Of a stretch of 64,000 nucleotides of DNA, positions 37,007 to 47,300 are shown piece by piece. The DNA lies in NCBI RefSeq assembly GCF_001457435.1, contig NZ_LN881716.1:248001-312000 (forward strand). Direction: 5' to 3'. How positions within the stretch are numbered: position 1 is the first letter of the stretch; every line of letters starts with the position of its first letter. This DNA comes from Actinobaculum massiliense. GTDB lineage: Bacteria; Actinomycetota; Actinomycetes; Actinomycetales; Actinomycetaceae. The translations under genes and the position numbers were made by a program. The notes under the pieces are model-generated. The model did no database searches. It was not told the DNA's origin and saw nothing but the letters and a program-made list of their open reading frames with translations.

Positions 37007-38872
37007 ATGAAAAAGCCGAGCGAGAAACCGGTTTTCCGCAATAGCGCCGGGGAATCCTTTATCCCCAGCTCAATTCAGGTTACCGATGACATGTCCCTGC
37101 CGGCGCTGTATCGCTGGAAGAGCGAGGAAGAGCCGGACAAGACCATCATCAAAACCAAGAATGCGGATGGTTCGTGGAATTCAATTACCTGGCGGCAATT
37201 CCGCGAGGATTACCTATCCCTCGCGCGAGGGCTCGTCCGGGCGGGCCTGCAACCCGGTGACCGCTACGCGATTATGGCGCATACGGGATACGAGTTCGTG
37301 GTGGTGGATTTCGCGGTCTGGGCCGCGGGCGGGCTCCTGGTACCGATTTACCAAACCGACTCCCCCGAACAAATTATGTGGATTATCGAGGATTCGCGTT
37401 GCCGGGGCGGTTTCGCCGAAGACGGCCTGATGGCCGAGGAGATGCAGCCCGCGGTCGGCCAGTTTGATTTCTTTGAGCGCGTAGCCTCTGTATCACCGGA
37501 AAGCCTGCGCGAGTTGTCGGTTCCCGCCGACGCCGAAGGCGCCGCGGAGCTGGACGCAGAGATTAACCGCCGCATTGACGCCACCCGCGCGGATGATCCG
37601 GCCACGATTATTTACACTTCCGGCACCACCGGGCGCTCCAAGGGCTCGATTATTACGCACCGCAATTTCCTTCACGTGGTGCTCAACGGTCCGCTAGATA
37701 TGGATCTTGGCGAAGTTGTGCGCGGGCGCTCCACACTGCTCTTCCTCCCGCTCGCGCACGTTTTTGCGCGCTTCATTAACCTGCTGTGCCTCTATTCGGG
37801 ACGCTACATTGGCTACGTCTCCGATTTTTCTACCGTGCTTGACGACGTACAGAGTTTCCAACCGGAATATTTACTCCTGGTGCCGCGGGTTCTGGAAAAG
37901 ATTTACACCGCCGCCGATACCCGTGTTTCGGGGGCGCAGCAAAAAATTCTGCGCCACTACGCTCAGGTGGCAGCGGATTACTCGAAGGCGCTGGAAACAG
38001 AAGAAGGCCCTTCCGCGGCACTTCGGGCGCAGCACGCCCTGGGCGACAAGCTCGTTTACGCTAAAATCCGTGAGCTTATGGGGCCCCGCCTGCGCTACAT
38101 CGTCTCCGGCGGCGCGGCGCTCGGGCAACGTCTAGGGCACTTCTACCGCGGCGTTGGTTTTACCGTGCTGGAAGGCTACGGAGCTACCGAGACGACGGCG
38201 CCCACCACCGTCAACCGCACCGATTACCAAAAAATTGGCTCCACCGGGCCGGCCTATCCCGGCACGCGCGTGCGCACCGCGAAGGACGGCGAAATCCTCG
38301 TCAAGGGCGATCACGTTTTCGCCGGATACCTCAATAATGACGAGGAAACCAAGAAAGTCTTTACCGACGACGGCTGGCTGCGCACCGGTGACCTGGGCGA
38401 AATCGATGCGGACGGCTGGGTGTGGATTACCGGCCGGAAGAAGGACATTATCGTCACCGCCGGTGGCAAGAACGTGGCTCCCGCCCCGCTTGAGGAGCGC
38501 TTGCAGGGCTACCCACTCGTCTCGCAGGTGGTGGTTCTGGGAGATGGGCGGCCGTTCATTTCCGCGCTGATTACCTTGGACGAAACCGCTCTCCCCGCCT
38601 GGCTCAAATCGAAGGGCCTGCCGGAGATGAGCGTGGCCGAGGCCCGCAAGAATCCCGATGTCATCGCCGCGCTTGATGCCGCCATTAAGCGCGCCAACCG
38701 CGGAGTTTCGCGAGCTGAATCCATTCGCCGCTTCTCCATCCTCCCGGAGGACTTTTCGGTCAATAATGGCCGCATGACGGCGTCGGCAAAGGTCAAGCGC
38801 AATGTGGTGCTACGCGATTACAGCGATCTCATTGACGCGCTCTACAACCGCGCCGAAGGCGAGGACGTCTAG
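37007..38872 (+). CDS. Long-chain acyl-CoA synthetase (paralogue 2 of 3)
   Basis: AMP-dependent ligase of the same family, 621 residues. Motifs: IIYTSGTTGRSKGSIITHRN, GYGATETTAPTTVNR, GDLGEIDADGWVWITGRKK, and RMTASAKVKRNVV. It differs from its neighbours in the catalytic loop (GATE not GTTE) and at many surface positions, so it is the most diverged of the three. Preceded by GAGGAG; 115 bases separate it from paralogue 1, and no palindromic operator is visible there. Confidence 0.92.
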   Translation: MKKPSEKPVFRNSAGESFIPSSIQVTDDMSLPALYRWKSEEEPDKTIIKTKNADGSWNSITWRQFREDYLSLARGLVRAGLQPGDRYAIMAHTGYEFVVVDFAVWAAGGLLVPIYQTDSPEQIMWIIEDSRCRGGFAEDGLMAEEMQPAVGQFDFFERVASVSPESLRELSVPADAEGAAELDAEINRRIDATRADDPATIIYTSGTTGRSKGSIITHRNFLHVVLNGPLDMDLGEVVRGRSTLLFLPLAHVFARFINLLCLYSGRYIGYVSDFSTVLDDVQSFQPEYLLLVPRVLEKIYTAADTRVSGAQQKILRHYAQVAADYSKALETEEGPSAALRAQHALGDKLVYAKIRELMGPRLRYIVSGGAALGQRLGHFYRGVGFTVLEGYGATETTAPTTVNRTDYQKIGSTGPAYPGTRVRTAKDGEILVKGDHVFAGYLNNDEETKKVFTDDGWLRTGDLGEIDADGWVWITGRKKDIIVTAGGKNVAPAPLEERLQGYPLVSQVVVLGDGRPFISALITLDETALPAWLKSKGLPEMSVAEARKNPDVIAALDAAIKRANRGVSRAESIRRFSILPEDFSVNNGRMTASAKVKRNVVLRDYSDLIDALYNRAEGEDV

Positions 38873-38970
38873 CGCGGGTGCCTAGCGAACACCTCTGTGA
38901 TTCTGCACAAAGGTTGAGGCGTGTCCGAGACATAGTGATTTCCGCGGGGTACCTTGGCTACAGGTATTTA

Positions 38971-38988
38971 ACTTACGGTGCCGTAACC
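38971..38988. promoter_or_regulatory. Operator-like palindrome upstream of third acyl-CoA synthetase
   Basis: ACTTACG-GTGC-CGTAACC: the core TTACGGTGCCGTAA is palindromic and matches the half-sites and spacing of the operator at 34903-34920. It ends 14 bases before the start codon and lies right after a -10-like TATTTA (38965-38970). Confidence 0.6.
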
Positions 38989-39002
38989 ACATTGGAGGAA
39001 TC

Positions 39003-40811
39003 ATGACTGACCGCGACGAGAGCTTCACGCCCGGAAAGATTCGCGTGACCGACGAAATGTCTATTCCCTGGCTCTTCCGCAATATTGCGAGCGAGCAGCC
39101 GGACCGTAAGGCCATCGCCGTTAAGTCCTACGGCGGCTGGTCGGATATCACCTGGCGAACCTTTACCGGGGCTTACCGCGCCCTGGCCCGCGGTTTTATT
39201 GACCTCGGCGTGCAGCCCAAAGATCGAGTAGCGATTATGTGCCATACTCGCTACGAGTTCACGCTGCTCGATTTTGCGCTCTGGTCCATTGGAGCGCTGG
39301 CGGTGCCTATTTACGAGACCGATTCGACCGACCAGGCGCGGTGGATTATTGACGATGCACACTGCCGCTTCGCCGTCGTCGAAAACGAACAAATGCGCTC
39401 CACCGTGGCACCCGCACTGGAAGAATTCGAGCACTTCAAAGAAATTTTCGTTATTGAAGCGAACGATTTGGATCGCCTCGCCACCCGCGGCGGCCGCGAG
39501 CTCGACGCGCAAATCGACGCGCGCACCGACGCTATTCGCGCCGATGATTTAGCCACGATTATCTACACTTCCGGCACCACCGGGCGTTCCAAAGGCGTGC
39601 AGCTTACGCACCGCAATCTGCTACACGTGGCGATGAATGGCCCCCTGGATGAGAACCTTGCACCGATTCTTACCGGCAAGCGCACGATCTTGTTCCTCCC
39701 CATGGCCCACTCTTTTGCGCGGTTTATCAACCTGGTGGCGCTGTATCAGGGCGAAGTGATTGCCTACGCGCCGGATACGAAGAACCTCATAGCGGATATT
39801 CAGTCTTTCAAACCCGAGTACGTACTGGCGGTGCCGCGCGTTTTCGAGAAGATCTACAATGCCGCGGACGCGAAATCGGCCGGCCCCAAGCAGAAGATTT
39901 TCCGCTACTACGCCAAGGTCGCCATTGCCTATTCGCGCGCGCTGGATACCGAGGCCGGGCCGTCTCTGCCGCTGCGTCTTTCCCACGCCGTCGGCGATCG
40001 CCTGGTCTACTCGACGCTCCGTGATCTGCTCGGCGGGGAGCTGAAGTACGCAATTTCCGGCGGCGCCCCGCTCGGCGAGCGCCTCGGGCACTTCTTCCGC
40101 GGAATTGGCATCACGGTGCTGGAGGGTTACGGCACCACCGAAACGTCCGCCCCCACCACCGTCAACCGCATCGGCCATCAGAAGATTGGCTCGGTGGGCC
40201 CGGCCTACCCCGGTTGCCACGTTGCCACTGACGCGGATGGTGAAATCTTGGTGAAGGGCGATCACGTGTTCACGGGTTATGTGGGCGACGACGCCGCCTC
40301 TCGGGAATCCTTTACCGAGGACGGTTGGTTCCGCACCGGCGATATTGGCCATATCGATGAGGATGGATTCATCTGGATTACCGGGCGCAAGAAGGAACTC
40401 ATTGTCACCGCGGGCGGGAAGAACGTTGCTCCGGCGCAACTGGAAGATAAGCTCCGCGGCCACCCGCTGGTTTCTCAAGTGGTTGTGGTAGGCGATCAAA
40501 AGCCGTTCATCTCCGCAGTTTTCACACTCGATGCGGAAATGCTGCCAATTTGGCTGAAGTCGAAAGGATTGGAATCCGAATCGGTGGCGGAGGCCGCGCG
40601 CGACCCGCAGGTAATTGCCGCGCTCGATCGCGCCGTCAAGCGTGCCAACCAATCGGTTTCGCGCGCCGAGTCGATTCGTAAGTTCGTGGTTTTGCCGACC
40701 GACTTTACGGTGCAAAACGGATATCTCACGGCTTCCCTCAAGGTAAAGCGGCAGCGCGTGCTACGCGACTTTGCCGAGATTATCGACGCGGAGATTTACG
40801 GCGGAAACTAG
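39003..40811 (+). CDS. Long-chain acyl-CoA synthetase (paralogue 3 of 3)
   Basis: AMP-dependent ligase, 602 residues, closest by eye to paralogue 1 (shared ETDSTDQARWIIDDAHCRFAVVENEQ-type region and MCHTRYEFTLLDFALWSIGALAVPIYE). Motifs: IIYTSGTTGRSKGVQLTHRN, GYGTTETSAPTTVNR, GDIGHIDEDGFIWITGRKK and YLTASLKVKRQRV. ATG start at 39003 with GGAGGA ahead. Carries the palindromic site shared with paralogue 1 in its own promoter region, so it is probably transcribed and regulated independently. Confidence 0.92.
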   Translation: MTDRDESFTPGKIRVTDEMSIPWLFRNIASEQPDRKAIAVKSYGGWSDITWRTFTGAYRALARGFIDLGVQPKDRVAIMCHTRYEFTLLDFALWSIGALAVPIYETDSTDQARWIIDDAHCRFAVVENEQMRSTVAPALEEFEHFKEIFVIEANDLDRLATRGGRELDAQIDARTDAIRADDLATIIYTSGTTGRSKGVQLTHRNLLHVAMNGPLDENLAPILTGKRTILFLPMAHSFARFINLVALYQGEVIAYAPDTKNLIADIQSFKPEYVLAVPRVFEKIYNAADAKSAGPKQKIFRYYAKVAIAYSRALDTEAGPSLPLRLSHAVGDRLVYSTLRDLLGGELKYAISGGAPLGERLGHFFRGIGITVLEGYGTTETSAPTTVNRIGHQKIGSVGPAYPGCHVATDADGEILVKGDHVFTGYVGDDAASRESFTEDGWFRTGDIGHIDEDGFIWITGRKKELIVTAGGKNVAPAQLEDKLRGHPLVSQVVVVGDQKPFISAVFTLDAEMLPIWLKSKGLESESVAEAARDPQVIAALDRAVKRANQSVSRAESIRKFVVLPTDFTVQNGYLTASLKVKRQRVLRDFAEIIDAEIYGGN

Positions 40812-40817
40812 TCGCAC

Positions 40818-41117
40818 CTATCGCCCGGCGAGTTCGTCTCGAATTCGCCGGTGATTTTCCACCGCTTCGGCTACTACCGCGGCGTGAATCCGTACCGCGA
40901 TTTCCGGATCGAGTCCGGCCTCCTCGACCAGGCGGCGAAGGCGTTCCCGCTGGCGTTCCTCCCGCGCCATGTCTTTCGCCGGCATGGCGTGGGTGGCCTT
41001 GTAACGGCCAACCTTATCGGTGACGCCAAAACGGCGCGCCAGCACCGAGACGAGCTCTTGATCTAGTTCATCAATCCGCTCGCGCATTCGCGCGAGCTCG
41101 GGGTCAACTCCGCTCAT
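40818..41117 (-). CDS. Chorismate mutase (AroQ class)
   Basis: Converts chorismate to prephenate for Phe/Tyr synthesis. 99 residues, all-helical AroQ fold: [32 protein letters not shown] with the catalytic Arg/Lys pattern, then [23 protein letters not shown]. Its ATG overlaps the clpX stop by 4 bases, so it is co-translated with clpX. It converges on paralogue 3 with a 6-base gap. Confidence 0.88.
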   Translation of the reverse strand: MSGVDPELARMRERIDELDQELVSVLARRFGVTDKVGRYKATHAMPAKDMAREERQRERLRRLVEEAGLDPEIAVRIHAAVVAEAVENHRRIRDELAGR

Positions 41118-42379
41118 GCGGTCTTCCCCTGCGAGCGCTTGGCAACATACTCGGGGGACGTCTTGCCCTCCACCGCGTCGCGGCTAACCACCACCTCGGA
41201 GACATCGTCCCGAGACGGAATCTCAAACATGGTTGAGGCCAAAACGCGTTCAAGGATAGTTCGCAACCCGCGCGCGCCTGTGCCGCGCCGCATGGCCTCT
41301 TGTGCCATGGCCGTCAGAGCGTCGTCGTCGAACTCAAGGCCTACCCCATCCAGCTCCAGCATGCGCCGATACTGCTTGACCAGGGCGTTCTTCGGCTCGG
41401 TAAGAATCCGCACCAGATCTTCTTCGGTTAGCGCGTTGACGGTGGCGACCACCGGAAGGCGCCCCACCAGCTCCGGAATCAGGCCAAAGCGATGCAGATC
41501 CTCCGGGGTAACCTCGGCCAACAGGTTTGGCGTTTTTTCCGCGTCGTGGAGTTGCGCGCCGAAGCCAATTCCGTGCGTGCCCTGGCACTGGGAAATAATG
41601 TCATCCATCCCATCGAAAGCGCCCGCGCAGATGAAGAGGATATTGGACGTATCGAGCTGGATATAGTCGCTTTGCGGATGCTTGCGCCCGCCCTGCGGGG
41701 GAACCGCGGCAACCGTTCCCTCAATAATTTTCAGTAGCGCCTGCTGCACGCCCTCGCCTGAAACATCGCGAGTTATCGAGGGATTCTCAGATTTGCGCGA
41801 GATTTTATCAATTTCGTCAATGTAGATAATGCCGCTTTCGGCGCGCTTGGGATCATCCCCGGCCGCCTGAATAAGGCGAAGCAGAATGTTTTCCACATCT
41901 TCGCCCACATAGCCTGCCTCGGTGAGCGCGGTGGCGTCCGCGATAGCGAAGGGGACATCGAGCATTCGTGCCAGTGACTGCGCCAGATAGGTTTTTCCCG
42001 TCCCGGTGGGCCCGAGCAGCAAAATATTCGATTTGCCGATTTCAACGTCGGTTTCCTGGCTCTTGCGCTTCGGCTTATTCATCTCCCGCAGGCGCTTGTA
42101 GTGGTTGTACACCGCCACCGAGAGCGTGCGTTTGGCCGCTTCCTGGCCAATCACGTATTCATTGAGGAATTCGAAGATTTCCGCGGGGGTAGGTAGTTTC
42201 GACGGCGCAGCTTCCGCCGCTTCTTCGCCAAGCTCCTCGGCGATGATCTCATTGCACAGCTCGATGCACTCGTTGCAGATGTAGACGCCCGAGCCGGTGA
42301 TGAGCTTCTTCACCTGGCGCTGACTCTTCATGCAAAACGAGCATTTCAAGGTCTCTGCTGCATCAACTGTACGAGCCAT
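41114..42379 (-). CDS. clpX: ATP-dependent Clp protease unfoldase ClpX
   Basis: AAA+ unfoldase feeding substrates to ClpP. 421 residues: an N-terminal C4 zinc finger (CSFCMKSQ...CNECIELC at about 14-42), Walker [16 protein letters not shown], Walker [14 protein letters not shown], pore-loop YVGEDVEN, and the IGF loop region for ClpP docking (HGIGFGAQL). Followed by chorismate mutase (overlap) and preceded by clpP2 and clpP1. Confidence 0.97.
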   Translation of the reverse strand: MARTVDAAETLKCSFCMKSQRQVKKLITGSGVYICNECIELCNEIIAEELGEEAAEAAPSKLPTPAEIFEFLNEYVIGQEAAKRTLSVAVYNHYKRLREMNKPKRKSQETDVEIGKSNILLLGPTGTGKTYLAQSLARMLDVPFAIADATALTEAGYVGEDVENILLRLIQAAGDDPKRAESGIIYIDEIDKISRKSENPSITRDVSGEGVQQALLKIIEGTVAAVPPQGGRKHPQSDYIQLDTSNILFICAGAFDGMDDIISQCQGTHGIGFGAQLHDAEKTPNLLAEVTPEDLHRFGLIPELVGRLPVVATVNALTEEDLVRILTEPKNALVKQYRRMLELDGVGLEFDDDALTAMAQEAMRRGTGARGLRTILERVLASTMFEIPSRDDVSEVVVSRDAVEGKTSPEYVAKRSQGKTA

Positions 42380-42577
42380 GTATCCGTTGCTCTCCTCGAC
42401 TACTCTTACCCGCCAAGCTTATCCAAAGGCGGCAAACGCGCGGCCTGCTGTTTCCACAGCTCGCCCTGTTTCCTCAACCTGCCTAACGCCTTCGATAACC
42501 CTACAATTCCCAGCGCCCAGCGCCGCGAAGCACACGCTCGGCGCGCCGAGCGCAAAGGGGCCGGCCACATACAAGAA

Positions 42578-42612
42578 GGCCGGGAGCGTAGCTTCCCGCC
42601 ACGCCCCCGGCC
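42578..42612 (-). terminator. Hairpin between clpP2 and clpX
   Basis: Arms GGCCGGG (42578-42584) and CCCGGCC (42606-42612) with an inner inverted repeat. Just beyond the clpP2 stop. It may separate clpP1P2 from clpX transcription. Confidence 0.5.
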
Positions 42613-42652
42613 TCTGCCCACGAAGGTTCTTTTTACCCCGTTCGCTAGAACG

Positions 42653-43360
42653 CTAACCCGCGATTTGCGGAGTATCGCTCCCCTTGCGAGATTCGAGCAC
42701 CTGATCGACCAGACCGTAATCCTTCGCCTGCTGAGCGGTAAGGATCTTGTCACGCTGGATATCCTGGCGCACCTTCTCCGGATCCTGGCCGGAGTGGTGA
42801 GCGAGGGTCTCGACCAGCCAGTCCGTCATGCGGTCCAGCTCATCGGCAATAATCCCGATATCGGTTGCCTGCCCCTGCATTCCCTCCATGGCGGGCTGGT
42901 GGATCAGCACGCGCGCATTGGGAAGCGCGAGGCGCCGCCCGGCCGAACCGGCCGCGAGCAACACCGCCGCGGCGGAAGCCGCCTGGCCGAGGCACACCGT
43001 CTGAATCTCCGGCTTGATGTACTGCATCGTGTCGTAAATCGCGGTGAGGGCGGTGAAAGAGCCGCCCGGCGAGTTGATGTACATCGTCACTGGGGAATTC
43101 GGATCCATCGACTCGAGCACCAGGAGCTGAGCCATAATGTCGTCCGCGGAGGCATCGTCCACCTGCACACCGAGGAAGATAATGCGATCCTCAAAAAGCT
43201 TGGTGTACGGGTTGGACCGCTTGTAGCCGTAAGGCGTGCGCTCTTCAAAATCCGGGAGCACGTAGCGGGAGGTGGGCATCATCGGCGCGTTTCCGTAAGG
43301 AGCGGCGCCCTTCGCCATCATCTGCGGGAGCTGTCCGGCCGCGTTGAAGTTGATATCCAT
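42653..43360 (-). CDS. clpP: Clp protease proteolytic subunit (ClpP2)
   Basis: Serine peptidase subunit of the Clp tetradecamer. 235 residues. Catalytic Ser in CLGQAASAAAVLLAAG, His in RVLIHQPAM, Asp in the IADELDRMTD region. An N-terminal extension of about 35 residues rich in Pro and Tyr precedes the fold. Its ATG overlaps the clpP1 stop (TAATG). Actinobacteria need both paralogues to form an active mixed complex. Confidence 0.95.
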   Translation of the reverse strand: MDINFNAAGQLPQMMAKGAAPYGNAPMMPTSRYVLPDFEERTPYGYKRSNPYTKLFEDRIIFLGVQVDDASADDIMAQLLVLESMDPNSPVTMYINSPGGSFTALTAIYDTMQYIKPEIQTVCLGQAASAAAVLLAAGSAGRRLALPNARVLIHQPAMEGMQGQATDIGIIADELDRMTDWLVETLAHHSGQDPEKVRQDIQRDKILTAQQAKDYGLVDQVLESRKGSDTPQIAG

Positions 43361-43995
43361 TAGTTCTCCCCCTCCGCGTTGGAATCGGACTCCGATGCCT
43401 TGCCCTTAAGCATGGCCTGAGACGGCTCAATGATGTGGTCAACGAAGCCGTACTCGAGCGCCTCTTCGGCCGTGAACCAGCGGTCACGCTCCGAATCCTC
43501 GAGGATCTGCTCCACCGTTTTGCCCGTGTGCTCGGCGTTCAGAGCGGAAAGCTCCTGCTTCATCTTGAGAATGAGGTCCGCATTAATACGGATATCCGCG
43601 GCAACGCCGCCCGCGCCGCCCGACGGCTGATGCATCAGAACGCGTGTGTGCGGCGTGATGTAGCGCTTCCCCTTCGTGCCGGCCGAAAGCAGGAACTGGC
43701 CCATAGAGGCCGCCATCCCCATTGCCACGGTCACCACATCCGGTTGCACGTACTGCATGGTGTCGTAAATCGCCATACCCGCGGTAACCGAGCCGCCCGG
43801 CGAGTTGATGTATAGATAAATATCGCTTTCGGGATCCTCCGCGGCCAGAAGCATGAGCTGGGCGCAAATCTCGTTCGCGTTCTCCTGCTTCACTTCCGAT
43901 CCAAGCCAAATAATGCGCGACTTCAAAAGCCGCTGATAGACGGAATCGCCGAGCATATTCGGCTGCTCAGCGGCCATCCTCGGGGTGTTCTGCAC
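43360..43995 (-). CDS. clpP: Clp protease proteolytic subunit (ClpP1)
   Basis: Second ClpP paralogue, 211 residues. Catalytic Ser in [16 protein letters not shown], His in [13 protein letters not shown], Asp in [16 protein letters not shown]. The short propeptide-like N-terminus ([14 protein letters not shown]) is typical of actinobacterial ClpP1. Translationally coupled to clpP2. Confidence 0.95.
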   Translation of the reverse strand: MQNTPRMAAEQPNMLGDSVYQRLLKSRIIWLGSEVKQENANEICAQLMLLAAEDPESDIYLYINSPGGSVTAGMAIYDTMQYVQPDVVTVAMGMAASMGQFLLSAGTKGKRYITPHTRVLMHQPSGGAGGVAADIRINADLILKMKQELSALNAEHTGKTVEQILEDSERDRWFTAEEALEYGFVDHIIEPSQAMLKGKASESDSNAEGEN

Positions 43996-44381
43996 AGTTA
44001 ATCCTTCCTAGGGCACCGATTTCGGGTACGGCACCCGCATTGCCACTGAAGACTTTAACGACCAGACGAAAGCCGATTCATCCAGCCTCGTCTCTTTTTC
44101 GCTCATGGCGCATGGTAGCACCCCGCTCCGACCAGAAGTTGAGTCCCCTCCCATAAAGTTTCGCGCTTCTTCCCGACGCCGCCGCTCTCCTTCCCGACGC
44201 CGTAGATACTCCGGCGCGATGCGGCGGCCGGTGCCACCACTCCGGCACGAGGCACTGGCCGCCGCACCTGTTCCGGCGCGTACCAATGGCCAACCCTGCC
44301 GCAATGGAAGCGGGGCCGGGCTCAACCCGAAGTTGAGTCCGGCCCCGCCCATTCAGGGATTCACGAATGGATCATTTTCCG
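43996..44381. other. Intergenic region between clpP1 and the phosphoesterase gene
   Basis: No credible gene. It holds the clpP1 promoter region (not resolved) and, near 44311-44347, the terminator of the phosphoesterase gene. Confidence 0.5.
44311..44347 (-). terminator. Hairpin after the phosphoesterase gene
   Basis: Nearly perfect inverted repeat with arms CGGGGCCGGGCTCAAC and GTTGAGTCCGGCCCCG (one mismatch) and a short loop. About 35 bases downstream of the stop codon at 44382. U tract weak. Confidence 0.6.
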
Positions 44382-47300
44382 TTAGCGGGAAATTGCCACC
44401 CCAACACCCTTGCCAAAGATGGCAATGGAGCCGAAGTCGCCATTGTCTCCGTAGGCGAAACTGAAGTCGGCCTTGCCGGTCTTCAGCGAATTCTTCACGA
44501 AGAACTTGTTGCCACGCTGGACCGCAATCGTGTCCACGCCGTCGCCATCGAAATCGCCGGCAATCGCAACGTCATTCGAGTCACCGTACATGAAGTCGAA
44601 GTCGGCCTTGCCGGTCTTCAGCGAATTCTTCACGAAGAACTTGTTGCCACGCTGGACCGCAATCGTGTCCACATCATCGCCATCGAAATCGCCGGCAATC
44701 GCAACGTCATTCGAGTCACCGTACATGAAGTCGAAGTCGGCCTTGCCGGTCTTCAGCGAATTCTTCACGAAGAACTTGTTGCCGCGCTGGACGGCAATCG
44801 TGTCCACGCCATCGCCATCGAAATCACCGACCACGAAGGAATCCGTGGGGTTGCCGTACGTGAAGACGATATCCGCCACGCCCGGTGTATTCTGCTTGCG
44901 AAGCAGGAAGGCGTTTCCACGCTTCACGCCCGGGGTAGCAACGCCGTCGCCATCCCAGTCGCCGAAGAACACGTCCTCGCCCGTATCGCCGTATCCGAAG
45001 ATGCTGTTCGCTACGCCGGTGCTGAGCGAATCACGCACGTAGACGTTGCCAACCTGCGGCCACGTCGGCTCCGGCGTCGGCTCCGGCGCGGGAACATCGC
45101 TAGCGCGGGCGGTCAGCCACTGCGACTGGGCGATCGGGTGATCAACCAAACGGGTTTCACCAATGCAACCAACGAATCCAGACTGACGCTGACCAGCGTA
45201 AGAACCGGCACCAAGCACCCAGGGCAGGCCCTCGGTACCCACGCCCACCACATCGGTGGAGTTGCGGAGCACTGGCACGCCATCCACGTACATAGTGGCC
45301 GTCTTGGTCTCGGGATCATTCACAACCACGAGGTGCATCCACTGATCGCGCTTGACGATCTCACCCGACCACGCGGAGCTTTCCGCCGGCGGGTTCTGGC
45401 CGTCGGTGAAGGAGAACTGAACTTCAGCGAGGTTCGAGAAGGCCCACGCGAACGGCGGCTCCTCACCTTCCGTGCCGGCGTAGCCCTTAATGTTCTGGCG
45501 CTGGCCGTCACGGGTCAGCCACTGCATCCAGGCGTTGTTCTCGTTATCAAACTCAGAGGAAATCGACACGAAGGTTTCGAAGGTGAAACCGTTCGGGAAG
45601 GTCTCCGCGTTGATCGGAGCGCCCTCGGCAGTCATGAAGTAGGAGGCGTTGTTATCATCGCGTCCGGCACCGCTGAAGCACATGGCACCAGAGTTAGCCG
45701 AAAGCGGGTGATGGTTCGCCGTCCAGGTCACGTCTGACTCCTGCGCGTTCGTCACCGAACCCTCGTTGAGCGGGGCGCGGGTGAAGTTGTTCGCCGGATC
45801 GGTGGCATCTTCAATCTCGTAGCCGACCGGAACGGTCTGGCCCTCGGTGAGGTCGGTGGGCATCTTCCAGTGGGCCACGGCGCCTTCTACCTTCTGGTAG
45901 TCGTCCGCGTCCTGGGCCGGCTGGGTGTCCTTCGCAGACGGCTCTTCAAAGGTGTCCAACCAAGCATTGAGCTGCTCGGTAGCGGACTTCTCGGTGGCCG
46001 GCTTCTGGCCGATCTTCAGCTCGGGGAACCGGGCCGCGAAATCGAAGTCGATGGTGAAGGTCTGGTTATCACCGGTCAGCTTCGCCTGATCGTCCGGAAC
46101 CAGGGTGTCCTTCGGCTTCTGCGGAACCCACGGGGAGAAGGTGGTCTGGTGGATCTTGCCGTTGGCCAGATCGAACTCCACCACGCCCATGTAGCCGTTG
46201 CCGCCCATGTAGGCCATCTGGTAATCCATCAGCACCTGGTAGACGGGGTGGCCGAACTCGTTCGTGCGCTCCCACTTGGTTGCACCGTGGTGGTGTCCGT
46301 TGAAGGTGAGGAACACCTGATCGTTGTTCTTGATCAGTTCGTTCCAGACCTTCTCACCAAAGTCGGTGCGCAAGGGGGTGACGCCGTCGCCCTCAACGTT
46401 AATGAGCTGGTGGGAGTTGAGGATCGTCGGGGTCGTCTTGTAACGATCGAGGATTCCCTGCGCCCACTCGAAGGCCTTAGCGTCCGCGGCCCACGAAAGG
46501 TTGAGAACGAGGAACTGCGTACCATCGACGTTCACGAGGTGCGCTTCGTGAGCGCCGCTCGGGTCACGTTCAATGAAGGTGGAGTTCTTCGCGGCGCGCT
46601 CGGAGCTGAAGATGTTCTTGTAAATCGTGTAATCGGCCGAAAGGCCTTCTTCTTCGGCGGTGCGCCCGACGTCGTGGTTACCGGCCAGGATCGAGTACGG
46701 CTGGCCCGCCGCCTCGAGCTTCTTCATCGCCTTCGAGGCGATGGCCCATTGGTCGTCATGGTTCACCTGATCGACGACGTCGCCCAAATGCATGGTGAGC
46801 TTCAGGCCGAGCGCGTCAGCGTTGTCCACAATCCACTGAGTCTGGGAATCGTAAGGTTCGCTACCGTACATAGCGCCGAACTGGTTACCGCTGCTCTCGG
46901 TGGAGTAGCGCGAGTAGAACTGAGTGTCCGGGAGAACGGCCATGGAGAAGCGGTTCACGCCTTCGCCCTGATCCGTATCATCGTCATCAGCCGCCTTTAC
47001 GGGAAGCGGAGCGCCGTTCTCATCCAGGTAGACCGTCTGAATTCCGGACTCGAGCACGCGACGCTCGACGTGGTCGAGGTCGTAGTTGTCATCGAGCACC
47101 GGGAAGAGGGAGATCGGGGTCATCACCATGGTGGCCGCCGGCATCTTGCCCGAGGCGAGCGGCTGCCCCTCGTAGGGCGCAATCTTGATGTCTAGGTGGC
47201 CGTAATGCTTACCGCCGGAAACCAGGTGCTTCACACCGTTTTTGTTGGTCTTCCACATTTCCGGCTCATCGGCCTGAGCCATCCAGATTGAGTGAGAGTT

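Noticed and set aside
42406-42753. 115-codon frame across the clpP2-clpX gap
   Set aside because: Runs through a terminator hairpin and into clpP2 in another frame; no family features.
44463-44867. Regular repeats considered as a CRISPR array
   Set aside because: Units are contiguous, 135 bases, in frame and coding; there are no unique spacers and no cas genes.
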